DNA from: Lachnospiraceae bacterium | GTDB lineage: Bacteria > Bacillota > Clostridia > Lachnospirales > Lachnospiraceae | Assembly (NCBI GenBank): GCA_022764465.1 | Contig: JALERL010000028.1 | Span: forward strand, 1-35,451 | Length of the DNA stretch: 35,451 nt | Reading direction: 5' to 3' | Shown here: piece after piece, positions 1-8,700 of the stretch | How the letters are laid out: every line of letters begins with the position of its first letter | Position numbering within the stretch: the stretch's first letter is position 1 | Notes under the pieces: model-generated | Told to the model about the DNA's origin: nothing | The model's input: only the letters and a program-made list of their open reading frames with translations | The model's database searches: none | Made by a program: the position numbers and the translations under genes

Positions 1-2
1 AC

Positions 3-113
3 AATAGACCAACGATTCTGCTTACAACGATTTCCACACCGTTTCTGATCATGCTTTTTCGCCAGAGTGCAAGATCCTTCCCGATGGAGATTGTTGGTGC
101 GGTCAAAGGCTAA
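3..113 (+). pseudogene. C-terminal piece of a sugar ABC transporter permease, truncated at the EAA loop
   Basis: The reading frame enters from outside the window and ends at a TAA at 111-113. The last residues (PFLIMLFRQSARSFPMEIV, then GAVKG and stop) resemble the cytoplasmic EAA loop of MalG/LacG-type carbohydrate permeases, where FRQ..., SFPMEI and then EAA-x-IDG are typical. Here the frame stops where the EAA/IDG residues and the last membrane helices should follow, so the protein would lack about 80 residues and the loop that docks on the ATPase. That makes a decayed gene likely. The family call rests on one short motif read by eye. The rest of the gene lies upstream and cannot be checked here. 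Confidence 0.45.
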
Positions 114-129
114 ATATATTGATAATCTA

Positions 130-158
130 TTGACTCCCAAAAGGATTCACTGCATAAT
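130..158 (+). promoter_or_regulatory. Sigma-A-type promoter, now cut off from its gene by an IS
   Basis: TTGACT (130-135), a 17-nt spacer and CATAAT (153-158) match the housekeeping consensus well. Transcription would start near 165, only about 13 bp before the left end of the insertion sequence. No gene on this strand begins inside the IS. The next one is the acetyltransferase gene at 2080, whose ribosome binding site lies just past the right IS end, so this was probably its promoter before insertion. Confidence 0.55.
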
Positions 159-274
159 TTAATGTAGAGAAAACTGATAGTGTCAAATGACCTATGAAAA
201 ACTGGGCTAAAGAAAAAAGGCTCAGATGAACCTTGAAAACTGTAGATATTTTAGGTTGTGGCAGTCTACCGCCA

Positions 275-395
275 CCCTTGATAGCACGAAAAAAAACCGC
301 TGTAGGTTAATCACCGACGGCGAAGAACTCAAGAACAAGTAGATAATCTCCGTCGAGTACAGCAGTGTAGCAGTTCTTTTTCGTGCTATCAAGGG
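275..395. repeat. Long nested inverted repeat (hairpin) at the 3' end of the IS
   Basis: The 19 bases at 275-293 are perfectly complementary to 377-395. Imperfect pairing continues inward, and a second stem is possible between CGACGG (315-320) and CCGTCG (350-355). The structure lies downstream of the transposase stop codon (441, minus strand), so on the transposase transcript it would fold as a roughly 120-nt hairpin with a U-run (complement of the A-run 288-296) near its 3' side. It may act as the transposase terminator, block read-in transcription, or be a transposition-related structure. Confidence 0.6.
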
Positions 396-440
396 CAAGC
401 CGCACAGCGGTGGCTGGTGTTATTTCCGCCGGCTCTGAAT

Positions 441-1910
441 CTAAGAACAAGATTCGGCTTCGCCGCGTTGCAAGTTCAAGATTGTCTGTTGACCTAGGAA
501 GATAAGAAGCTGCCATTTTCCTGGCATGTTGTCAGCACCTTTTAACATTTCAATCTCATTAAGAACCTTATAACGATTGAATTCGTGAGGCCTTAGGAAG
601 TTGTAATAAGCAACCCAGAGCGCTAAATCGTAGTTGGCTCCATCGACATTGTCGAAGCCATTGGTGATTCTATAGGATGCCTTGTAAGTACGATTGAGTC
701 TTTCAATCATCTGCTTATAAGGACGCCATTCCTTAGAAACTTCATCATCGTTAGTAAGACCGATTACCTGTGTGATTTTAAACTTAAAATCATTGCCGTA
801 TTCTCTAAGGAACTGTTGTGCCGCGAGGATATAGGCACTATAGCCATCAGCTATAAATCGGAAGTCTTTAGGGAGTTTTGTAAAGTGTCTGAATGCCATA
901 CGCATAGCAAGAATACAGGCACCAACATCTCGTTCTGTAGATACACGGTATCCAATGATAGAACGATTCTTTGGATTCATAATGAACCAAATGAAAGCTT
1001 TGACACCACGGATTTTGATATAGGTTTCATCGGCGGTCATGATGTTAGTATCACCATAATCGTAGTTGTCTACGAGTGGCTTGATGCAGATGGCTGCAGT
1101 CTTACAGTAGTTGGCGACCTGTTGATGAGAGATGTTGATGTTATATAACTCTTTTAAGGCATACTTAGTCTGACGTAGAGACATGTGAAGATTTACATGC
1201 ATAGTTAAGCAGAGTCCCATGACATTTGCATCGAACTTAGAAAACCTAAGGGATGAAGCATTTTTAGGCAATGAATTAAGATCCATCTTGAAGAAATCCA
1301 AGGTGAATTCGCGATAGATGTAATGAAGTTTGTACTTGTTCTTACCATAGTCTTCTTTAAGGTCTTTCTTATCGACTTTGCGAAGATTTTTGACATAGTA
1401 AGGACATTTAGGATTTACACATTTATGTACGATGAAGTGCTTACGCTCCTTCTTTGGAACAAGAGTATTTAAGCAGTGAGGGCAACGAAGCTTAATAGAT
1501 GTATGGCGACTTTCTTCGGGAGAAAACCTGGTGTCACATACCTTGCACATCAGCTGACCTTTTGAGCCATTGTTCTTGTAGAGATAGATGCTTGGAGCAT
1601 TGCATCGAGGACATTTGCAGTCTTCGTCGATGTCGCATTCAGATCTGCGTTTGATAGGCTTGATAGGTTTGAAATCGTCCCTGTAACGCCATTTAAGATA
1701 AGCCATGAAGTCACGATAATCCCATGGTTCAACATTTAGGAAGAGTGGAAGTTCATCAATCTTGAACTTTTGATATTTAGGTGACATGGAATCCTCATGA
1801 GCCCACTGCTTGAGAGGAACATATCTACAGAGAAGTTTAATTAAAAAACAATTCTGTGCATAGAGTTGTTGAATAAGTTGAAGTAAATAAAGTATAATAT
1901 CCACGAGCAT
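441..1910 (-). CDS. DDE transposase with zinc ribbons
   Basis: 489 residues. The N-terminal third carries several zinc-ribbon-like cysteine pairs (CPRC...CKVC, then CPHC...CVNPKC), followed by a helical DNA-binding stretch and a DDE integrase-fold domain. Likely catalytic residues are D294 (in MTADETYIKIRG), D355 (FIADGYSAY) and E403 (MIERLNRTYK), which resemble IS6/IS240-type catalytic domains. The C-terminal YYNFLRPHE motif is typical of such enzymes. The start at 1910 is supported by AAGGAGA a few bases upstream on the minus strand. It is the only gene of this IS and would cut and rejoin its ends. The reading frame is intact, so the element may still be active. A second 69-codon frame overlaps its 3' end but has no independent support. 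Confidence 0.85.
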   Translation of the reverse strand: MLVDIILYLLQLIQQLYAQNCFLIKLLCRYVPLKQWAHEDSMSPKYQKFKIDELPLFLNVEPWDYRDFMAYLKWRYRDDFKPIKPIKRRSECDIDEDCKCPRCNAPSIYLYKNNGSKGQLMCKVCDTRFSPEESRHTSIKLRCPHCLNTLVPKKERKHFIVHKCVNPKCPYYVKNLRKVDKKDLKEDYGKNKYKLHYIYREFTLDFFKMDLNSLPKNASSLRFSKFDANVMGLCLTMHVNLHMSLRQTKYALKELYNINISHQQVANYCKTAAICIKPLVDNYDYGDTNIMTADETYIKIRGVKAFIWFIMNPKNRSIIGYRVSTERDVGACILAMRMAFRHFTKLPKDFRFIADGYSAYILAAQQFLREYGNDFKFKITQVIGLTNDDEVSKEWRPYKQMIERLNRTYKASYRITNGFDNVDGANYDLALWVAYYNFLRPHEFNRYKVLNEIEMLKGADNMPGKWQLLIFLGQQTILNLQRGEAESCS

Positions 1911-1947
1911 TGTCTCCTTTGTGTAATTTGATGTTTGGTCGCGGATA

Positions 1948-1956
1948 ATTATAGCA
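1948..1956 (-). promoter_or_regulatory. Extended -10 promoter of the transposase gene
   Basis: Read on the minus strand the sequence is TGCTATAAT, an extended -10 box about 38 bp upstream of the transposase start. No consensus -35 lies at 17 bp (a TTGACC occurs, but only 12 bp away), which fits the weak promoters usual for transposases. Confidence 0.5.
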
Positions 1957-2079
1957 GAAATGGGAGGTCAATGCTCTTTTTATTTGCAAACCTCCGGAAA
2001 ATCAAGGTTTTAGAAGAAATTTTAAAATAAAAAATAGGTAGTTTTTGACACTACCGGATGAAATTAGGAGGAAACAGAT

Positions 2080-2895
2080 ATGAGGAAGAGTAGAGACCGG
2101 TATCAGATGGAACGGACAAGGGATATGTTGGAACAATATATCGAGCAACTGGAAAAATCCATCAGTCTGGACAAGGCCGGGGATAAGGACGCATCAGATC
2201 GGGTTATACAGGAAGTCCGAATGAGCATTGAAACCAAAATAGCAGAATTAGAAAAAGAAGAAGGAATTCATAACAGGAAGAAAGTGTTTGATCGGAGTGT
2301 ACTTCCTGCACAAGGGGAACTGCTTGGTGAATCAGATGGAATAAAATTAATCGCATTTGATGAATCTTACCGGGAATTATACTTAAAGACAGAAGAGGAA
2401 GAAGCTATTTTAAAGAGTTCATTTCAAAAATCGGAGTTTTGTGATCTGATGTGGAAGGAATGCATGAAGGATACGGCACTTTGCTATGCGGTAATCGATG
2501 CTTATGATCATGCATATTGTGGATATGTTGCAATCAAGGATACCAGCCAGCAGGTATGGGAACTGGCGCTGATGCTGTTACGGGAATATCGGTACAAGGG
2601 AATTGCAAAAAAAGCACTTACGATTTTATTTCGTGAATTACAGAGTAGAACGGGCAGATGTGTATTCCGGGCGCGTGTTGATATAGATAATTATGCATCA
2701 CAGGCACTGATGGATAAAATAGGTGCAAGAACGAATGGAGTCAGTGAATTTATGCTTCATGGAGAAGATTTAGAGAACTTTAAAAAGGAGAATCTGTCTA
2801 TGATCGATGATCAACTAATAAAGGTGGCGGATAAGTTTGGTGTGGATGCAGAGGATTTACTGGGACAGGTACTGGAGTATCTGATTGAACGATAG
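2080..2895 (+). CDS. GNAT-family N-acetyltransferase with an N-terminal helical region
   Basis: 271 residues. Residues 1-75 are highly charged and helical, probably coiled coil. A GNAT domain occupies roughly 85-230: the acetyl-CoA-binding motif A is seen as R171-Y-K-G174-I-A176 after the strand WELALML, and the C-terminal VDIDNYASQALMDKIGA matches motif B (N...A...EK.GF-like). The last 35 residues form a helical tail. The start is supported by AGGAGG just upstream (2066-2072). The substrate is unknown; the family acetylates amines on small molecules, peptides or tRNA. An IS ends about 25 bp upstream, so the gene has probably lost its own promoter. Confidence 0.75.
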   Translation: MRKSRDRYQMERTRDMLEQYIEQLEKSISLDKAGDKDASDRVIQEVRMSIETKIAELEKEEGIHNRKKVFDRSVLPAQGELLGESDGIKLIAFDESYRELYLKTEEEEAILKSSFQKSEFCDLMWKECMKDTALCYAVIDAYDHAYCGYVAIKDTSQQVWELALMLLREYRYKGIAKKALTILFRELQSRTGRCVFRARVDIDNYASQALMDKIGARTNGVSEFMLHGEDLENFKKENLSMIDDQLIKVADKFGVDAEDLLGQVLEYLIER

Positions 2896-2942
2896 GATGC
2901 GATGGAATGTTATAAGGTCTTACAGTATGTAAAAGATGGACT

Positions 2943-2970
2943 TTGGCTCATGGGAAAAATGTAGTATACT
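2943..2970 (+). promoter_or_regulatory. Promoter of the lipoprotein gene
   Basis: TTGGCT (2943-2948), 16-nt spacer, TATACT (2965-2970), about 33 bp before the start codon at 3003. A TTACAGTATGTAA dyad lies directly upstream, near 2920-2935, and could be an operator. Confidence 0.5.
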
Positions 2971-3002
2971 TAATACATTCAGACAAACGAAGGAGAAAAC
3001 GT

Positions 3003-3641
3003 ATGAAACACACAAAGAAAAAAATAATAGCCACACTTTTGATTACAGTATTATCCCTAAGCTGCCTGTCCGGCTGTGCCGTTTTTAAGAGCAAGATCAA
3101 TGATCTGAATGGTTCAATCACGGGTAATACCTATGCGGCATCTTTTTATACGAATACCGGAGAGAAGTTTATGAGCATGAGCGGTAAGAAGATTGATTTA
3201 AAGTCTAATATCGTAGAAGAACAGACCTATTCCGACGGAAGCTGGGGTTACACAGAGACTTTATCGAGCGTTGTGACCGTATTGATCGATGGCAAGGAAG
3301 TGGAGAGCTGTGGAAGTACGATGATCTTTGCGGAAAAGGGCTTAGAACCGGAGGTGGATTTCAAGAATCCGGATACGATCGACAGCACGACAGACGGAAG
3401 CCTTGGAGATAACGTGATCATTTCCAATGTTGTGAATAAGTACAAAAATTATTTTGGAAAGTCCAGAGTCGTTGTGATCCAGTCGCAGCTTGGCGATCCG
3501 ATCTGCGCATATTCCGGCGATAAAGTATACTGGGAGGTGTGCGATGATCTTCCAAAGACTACCAAGCTGATGATCGATGGAAAAGCATTATATATTCATC
3601 GCGCAAACTTCCAGATCATCGATAAGGATCTGCTGGATTAG
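3003..3641 (+). CDS. Putative secreted lipoprotein, DUF5052-like
   Basis: 212 residues from the ATG at 3003, chosen over an in-frame ATG at 2943 because GAAGGAGA sits directly before it and because the signal peptide then begins normally (MKHTKKK). A lipobox LSGC puts the lipidated cysteine at residue 25, so the mature protein should be anchored to the outer face of the membrane. The remainder is a beta-rich domain with repeated Gly-Lys/Asp-Gly turns (MSMSGKKIDLKSN, VLIDGKEVESCG, LMIDGKALY). The overall look recalls the DUF5052 family of Firmicute lipoproteins, a call from memory with no search behind it. Function is unknown. Confidence 0.65.
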   Translation: MKHTKKKIIATLLITVLSLSCLSGCAVFKSKINDLNGSITGNTYAASFYTNTGEKFMSMSGKKIDLKSNIVEEQTYSDGSWGYTETLSSVVTVLIDGKEVESCGSTMIFAEKGLEPEVDFKNPDTIDSTTDGSLGDNVIISNVVNKYKNYFGKSRVVVIQSQLGDPICAYSGDKVYWEVCDDLPKTTKLMIDGKALYIHRANFQIIDKDLLD

Positions 3642-3674
3642 GAAATGATATATATCGATAGAAAAGGGGGAAAA

Positions 3675-3974
3675 ATGTTGCGCTACAGACCAGAATATGA
3701 CCTTAAGGTTATTGGAAAAAATTTAAGAAGATTGCGGGAAGCAAAATCACTTTCTGTGGAGGAAGTCAGAGAATACCTCCGGCTGGGATCGGTACAGGCT
3801 ATTTACAAATACGAAAATGGAAGAAGTTATCCGCAGACAGATACGATGTTTGCACTGATGGAACTGTATGAAGCAGATCTCTATGATATTATTGGAAGAA
3901 CGGAAGAGGGCGAAAAGCCCTCTTCTGTTGCGTTTTGGGTATTCTATCGCACGATTGAACTATGCGTTTCATGA
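3675..3974 (+). CDS. XRE-family helix-turn-helix regulator
   Basis: 99 residues from the ATG at 3675, which is preceded by AAAGGGGG; an in-frame ATG at 3645 lacks a ribosome binding site. Residues 9-67 form a Cro/C1-type HTH (IGKNLRRLREAKSLSVEEV, then SVQAIYKYENGRSYPQTDT, then MFALMELYEADLYDIIG). The HTH has the usual length, but the tail after IIGRTEE is unusual because it is encoded by a perfect hairpin (3903-3925) that looks like an intrinsic terminator. The natural stop codon may have been lost, adding about 20 non-native residues. It follows the lipoprotein gene closely and may be cotranscribed with it. The target is unknown. Confidence 0.75.
   Translation: MLRYRPEYDLKVIGKNLRRLREAKSLSVEEVREYLRLGSVQAIYKYENGRSYPQTDTMFALMELYEADLYDIIGRTEEGEKPSSVAFWVFYRTIELCVS
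3903..3935 (+). terminator. Hairpin inside the 3' end of the XRE gene
   Basis: GAAGAGGGC (3903-3911) and GCCCTCTTC (3917-3925) pair perfectly around a GAAAA loop; a T-rich stretch (TGTTGCGTTTT) follows. The stem is strong, the T-tract weak. It lies within the reading frame of the regulator, so it is either a terminator overlapping the coding end or part of an extended gene. Confidence 0.5.
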
Positions 3975-3999
3975 CAATGGCTGTATCAGGTATTATGAT
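3971..3999 (+). promoter_or_regulatory. Promoter upstream of the small unknown gene at 4068
   Basis: ATGACA (3971-3976), 17-nt spacer, TATGAT (3994-3999). It overlaps the stop codon of the XRE gene and lies about 70 bp before the next start codon. Confidence 0.45.
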
Positions 4000-4067
4000 A
4001 GATAGGTAATATAAACTTATAGTTGCAAGTAATGTTTACAAGCTAAGAGAAGGGAAGTGCGATTCAT

Positions 4068-4364
4068 ATGGCAGTACTATTAAGCAAGGATAAAAAGGAA
4101 CTGGTAGTTACCTGTGACTGTGGATGTATGGAATCTTTTTATATGAAAGTATATGAGGATCGTGAAACGGATCCGGGATATTACAGTTACCTTTGTTTTA
4201 TGAAGTCTGATGATGAAAGTGAATCCTATGGAGGATGGCAAGTATTTAAAAGGAAAATTAAGAAAATATGGTGTATACTAAGAGGAAAGGATTATTTTTA
4301 TTCAGATACGATCATGTCTGAAGCAGACTTTGAAGAATTTAAAAAGTATATCAACCAGTTTTAG
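4068..4364 (+). CDS. Small protein of unknown function (98 aa)
   Basis: The ATG at 4068 follows AGAAGGGAAGTG. The protein has a CDCGC motif at residues 17-21, aromatic strands (FYMKVYED, YYSYLCFM), a basic central segment (VFKRKIKKIWCILRGKDY), and an acidic helix at the C-terminus (EADFEEFKKYI). It has no signal peptide and is probably a cytoplasmic alpha/beta domain. I do not recognise the family. The next gene (arginase fold) begins 27 bp later with its own AAGGAG site, so the two are probably cotranscribed. Confidence 0.6.
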   Translation: MAVLLSKDKKELVVTCDCGCMESFYMKVYEDRETDPGYYSYLCFMKSDDESESYGGWQVFKRKIKKIWCILRGKDYFYSDTIMSEADFEEFKKYINQF

Positions 4365-4390
4365 CTGATAGCAAAGGAGTAGCATCGGAA

Positions 4391-5173
4391 ATGAAAGCAA
4401 ACCATCTGATCTTAGATTTTTCCCATGTATATGAAGATGAGAACATTCCGGAGAATCCGAACCTTCACTGGCTGGACTGTTCAGATGTTCAGGAATGTGA
4501 TCTGTATTGTTCTGTGCAGGCAGAAGAGGAGATCCGGGAGCGGATTGCACCATATGGGTTACGAGGGATTCATTTTTTAGATTCCGGGAACTATCATTAT
4601 GTTACGGGGATCCTTACCGGGCAGATCCGGCAGGCGTTTTCGCTGGTCGTGTTTGATCATCATACCGATATGCAAAAGCCGATGATCGATGGTATGACAA
4701 GCTGTGGAGACTGGGCAGGAAAAACACTCCTGATGAATCCATGGTTACAGCAGCTGATCCTGATCGGACCACCGGAGAGCGATATAGCACAGATTTATCT
4801 GGGAAAAGAAAGCGTGCAGGAGGAACAGAAGCTTCGGAAAAAGCTGCTTACGTTCTCAGCAGAAGAACTGCGGACAGGAGATGACAGGGATAAGATCCGA
4901 AGGATAAAAAGAGAACTGCCGGTTTATATATCCATAGACAAGGATGTGCTGGATGAAAAATATTCAGAGACGAACTGGAGTCAGGGCAGGATGTCACTTC
5001 CCATGTTAGAGTGGCTTTTGTCACATTTTTTAGAGCATAAGGAAATCCTCGGGATAGATATCTGTGGAGAATGCCAGCAGGGAATCCCGCTGCCGGAGTA
5101 TTTCGAGGCAGAAGAGATCAATGGAGAGACGAATGAAAAATTATTTGATTATCTGTCCGGTTATCTTGGATAG
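4391..5173 (+). CDS. Arginase/agmatinase-fold metallohydrolase
   Basis: 260 residues. The three metal-ligand motifs of the ureohydrolase superfamily can be placed: a His in GNYHY (around residue 70), D89-H-H-T-D93 (canonical DAHxD), and S181-I-D183-K-D185-V-L-D188 (canonical SxDxDxxD). Arginases, agmatinases and formimidoylglutamases use two Mn ions at these residues to hydrolyse C-N bonds of guanidino or related groups. This protein is shorter than typical agmatinase (about 290-310), the N-terminal GGxHS motif is altered and the final DP is DE, so the substrate may differ. It starts after AAGGAG. The small gene at 4068 precedes it and a deformylase-like gene follows about 110 bp downstream. 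Confidence 0.75.
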   Translation: MKANHLILDFSHVYEDENIPENPNLHWLDCSDVQECDLYCSVQAEEEIRERIAPYGLRGIHFLDSGNYHYVTGILTGQIRQAFSLVVFDHHTDMQKPMIDGMTSCGDWAGKTLLMNPWLQQLILIGPPESDIAQIYLGKESVQEEQKLRKKLLTFSAEELRTGDDRDKIRRIKRELPVYISIDKDVLDEKYSETNWSQGRMSLPMLEWLLSHFLEHKEILGIDICGECQQGIPLPEYFEAEEINGETNEKLFDYLSGYLG

Positions 5174-5281
5174 ATATGGATCTTATACATGGAAGGTGTA
5201 TTTGTGATCCGGCAGATAGAGTGATATTTTGCAGCAGCAGGATGTACAGAACAAAAGATACAGAGAAAAGGAACTCAGGTT

Positions 5282-5692
5282 ATGGTAAAGAAGATAGTAA
5301 AAGGAACCCATATTTTTGCAGCAAAGGCACAGCCGGCAACAGCGGCAGATAAGCAGACAGTCACGGATCTGCTCGACACGTTACGCGCGAATCTCGATTA
5401 CTGTGTCGGAATGGCGGCGAATATGATCGGGATCAATAAGGCGGTCATCGTAGTCACGGCAGGGCCATTCCAGTTTGCAATGGTCAATCCGGTGATCACG
5501 AAGAAGTCAGGAGAGTATCAGACCGAGGAAGGATGTCTTTCGCTGGATGGTGTCAGATCCTGCATCCGGTATCAGGAGATCGAGGTAGACTATCTGGATC
5601 AGAACTTTCAGGCACAGCATGGAAAATATTCGGGATGGACGGCACAGATCATCCAGCATGAGATTGACCACTGTAATGGAATAATAATTTGA
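5282..5692 (+). CDS. def: Divergent peptide deformylase
   Basis: 136 residues. Motif II (EGCLS, metal-ligand C85) and motif III (QHEIDH, ligands H126 and H130, catalytic E127) are intact, so a metal-dependent hydrolase is expected. Motif I, normally GxGLAAxQ, reads CVGMAANM: the first Gly is Cys and the conserved Gln that helps hold the formyl intermediate is Met48. The enzyme normally removes formyl from the N-terminal Met of new proteins. The short C-terminus and altered motif I suggest a second, specialised copy rather than the housekeeping enzyme. The start is preceded by AAAAGGAAC. No partner gene is obvious. Confidence 0.8.
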   Translation: MVKKIVKGTHIFAAKAQPATAADKQTVTDLLDTLRANLDYCVGMAANMIGINKAVIVVTAGPFQFAMVNPVITKKSGEYQTEEGCLSLDGVRSCIRYQEIEVDYLDQNFQAQHGKYSGWTAQIIQHEIDHCNGIII

Positions 5693-5773
5693 AATATATA
5701 GCAGAAGTCGTACGGAAATGTGTTAAGGAGATGTTAAAAGCATATATTTAGATATGCAAAAAGGGAGCAGAAA

Positions 5774-8700
5774 ATGAGATCAGGGAAAAAAGACAGCAGG
5801 ATTCATAATGCAGTCATGCCCCATGGAATAACGCGGGAAGCAGAAGAACAGCAGCTTGCAGAAGTGATCCGGATCGCGGAGAACAATCTTAGGCGGATGA
5901 GCGATCGGGTCACATCACTGACCGGGGAACTGCATGAAATGTTAGAAACATACGGTGCGAAGGATAAGGAGACACTGGCACTCTGGCACAACACGCAGTC
6001 GCAGTTAGATGAGAGCAGAAGGGATCTGATCCGTTGTGAGAAAGCAAGAAAGAAGCCGTACTTTGGACGGATTGATTTTCAGGATCCGCAGATGGAAGCA
6101 GAGGAATCCTATTATATCGGACGTGTCGGGATTGCAAAAACGTCATCGGAACCAGTCGTGATCGACTGGCGTGCACCGGTGGCGTCTGTTTATTATGAGA
6201 ATTCCATTGGTCACTGCCGGTATGAAGTCAAGGGCGAGGGCACATACGAGATTGATCTAAAGCGTAAGCGTACTTATGAGATCGCGGATGACCGGCTGAT
6301 CGATTTTTATGATTCGGATGTGGTGGCAAATGATGATCTGCTGACGAAATACCTTGGCAAAAATAAAAAAGCAGTGCTGGGGGAGATCATTGCGACGATC
6401 CAGAAGGAGCAGAATGCGATCATAAGACAGTCGCCAAAGACGAATATCATTGTACAGGGAGTTGCCGGCTCCGGGAAAACGACAGTCGCGATGCATCGTA
6501 TCTCCTATATTCTGTATAATTACGAACAGTTCCGGCCGGAAGACTTTTATATAATAGGAAGTAACCGGATCCTGCTGGATTATATCACAAGTGTTCTGCC
6601 GGATCTGGATGTATATGGGATCCGCCAGATGACGATGGAAGAACTTTTTGTGCGTCTGTTATATGAGGACTGGAATCCCCTCGTACATAAGATAAAATCA
6701 CTCGACCGTAAGGATGCGCGTGCCTGTATCAAGGGAAGTTATGCATGGTTCCACGATCTGGAAGATTTTTGCATGCGCTATGAGAATAATACGATCCCAA
6801 GGCATGACATCCGTCTCGGAAAGACCGGTGCGCTGCTGATGGAAGCGGAACGGATCACGACATATCTGAGGAATAATCCGATGCTTTCCATGCAGGGCAA
6901 GATCAACCTGTTAAATGAATTCCTGTTATCGCGGCTAGAAAATGAACTGTCCGGTAAACAGGTGTCCTATACCAAGGCAGAGCGGAAATCCTTGCAGCGG
7001 GAGTACAAGACATATTTCGGAAAAGAAGAATGGAAGGGTTCGATCTTTACATTATATGAAGAATTTTTACAAATGCAGAGGGAAAAGGGGAAGATCGTAC
7101 CGTACACACCGGATACATTTGATGTCTATGATCTGGCGGCACTTGCTTATCTGTACAAGCGGATCAAGGAGACCGATGGCATCCGGGAGGCAAGCCATGT
7201 CATTGTCGATGAAGCGCAGGATTTTGGCATGATGGCATATGGTGCCTTAAGATTCTGCCTGCGGAACTGCACATACACCATTATGGGAGATGTGTCCCAG
7301 AATATCTATTTTAACTATGGGTTAAATGACTGGGAGGATCTGAAAAAACTGATCTTAACCGGGCCGTTTGACAGCTTCGGGATCCTGAAAAAAAGTTACC
7401 GGAATACGGTAGAGATCTCAAATTTTGCAACGGAGATCCTGTGTCACGGCAACTTCCGGGTCTATCCGGTCGAGCCGATCATCCGGCATGGAACCGAAGT
7501 TCGTATAACTGCCTGTGTGGATGATATCGAAGTGTTGGCTCAGACAGCAGAACAGATCAGAAGCTGGCAGCAGGCAGGGTATGATACGATCGCGGTGATT
7601 TGCCGGGATGAATCAGAAGCTTCGCGGGTCAGCAGTCAGCTGGCGGCGCAGATTGTACTTGCAGACAGCGATCCGACGACTGCTGAATTCGGAAATGGTG
7701 TTATGGTTCTGCCGGTGGAATATACAAAAGGACTGGAATTTGATGCGGTATTGCTGTATAATCCATCCGGAGAAAAGTATCCGGCAACCGATGCATATGT
7801 AAAGCTGCTCTATGTTGCAGCAACCCGTGCACTGCATGAACTTGCGGTACTTCATACCGGGGATTTGACGAAGCTGATCGCAGATCCGGTAGCGGAAGGA
7901 AAGCAGATGCAGGCATTTTCGCAGCAGGGTTTTTCACGCACGAAGCGTGTAGAAACAAAACAACCGCGAAAACAGACGGAGGAAGAGGTATCCAGCAGGA
8001 TAAAACAGCAGGAGTATATCGGTCCGAAGCGGATCATAGTTCCAAAGCCGGAGCAGACAGAAAATGTGGTAGTTACAAGGCTTACACAGCAGCCGAATGT
8101 AGGAAAACAGCCGCATACGGCAGGCGGGGGTGCTCAGAAAATAAAAAAAACTATGGCTTCAGACCTATATCGTAAGCCTTATGCACAGTCTGAAAAAGTC
8201 CCGGGAAAGGTAACCGCTGCATCGGATAAGCCAGTGAATCCATCCCCATATGCCTTTGCGGCAGTACCGGATATGAGCAGCTTGCGACCGGTAAAGCGCA
8301 GTCAGATAGACAGTACGGTAAAGTCCATCAAAAAGACGAAGAAGTATATAGAACTGACCAGCGGGTATGGCACGTTACGGATTACGCCCATTGCAGACGG
8401 AATCCTACGGATACAGTTTAAAACAGGGCAGACCGACCGGTTTGCTTCTGGCTACTGGGACAGTACACCGGATGTTGGAATGGTATTTCAGGCGAGAGAA
8501 AGCAGGTCTATGGTTCTGATAGATGCCGGACCGGTACAGATCCGGATGGAAAAGAAAACCGGCGCCTTACAGTTTTATAATAGAAAGGGAAGCCTGTTAT
8601 TAGAAGAGAATCCGGCTTTGCCGCGGCAGTTAGAACCGGCAGACAATACCATGCGGGTGTGGAACTATTTTTGCTGGAAAAAAGAGGACAGGCTGGCTGC

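Larger units (their letters stand above)
178..2053. mobile_element. Insertion sequence, about 1.88 kb, with one DDE transposase gene
   Basis: The ends are inverted: TAGTGTCAAA at 178-187 and its complement TTTGACACTA at 2044-2053, with the similarity continuing inward less perfectly (TGACCTAT on the left, AACTACCTAT on the right). Between them lie one long minus-strand transposase gene with its own promoter and a structured 3' region. No clear target-site duplication is visible in the flanks (left ...AAAACTGA, right CCGGATGA...), so the exact ends could be off by a few bases or the duplication has decayed. The right terminal repeat carries an outward TTGACA (2045-2050), but no good -10 box follows at the right distance. 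The IS family was not determined. Confidence 0.75.

Noticed and set aside
307-516. 69-codon minus-strand frame at the transposase 3' end
   Set aside because: It overlaps the transposase and the long hairpin, has no visible ribosome site, and its sequence is explained by the inverted repeat.
2045-2073. Hybrid promoter made by the IS right end (TTGACA outward)
   Set aside because: No acceptable -10 box lies 16-18 bp downstream (the sequence there is the AGGAGG site).
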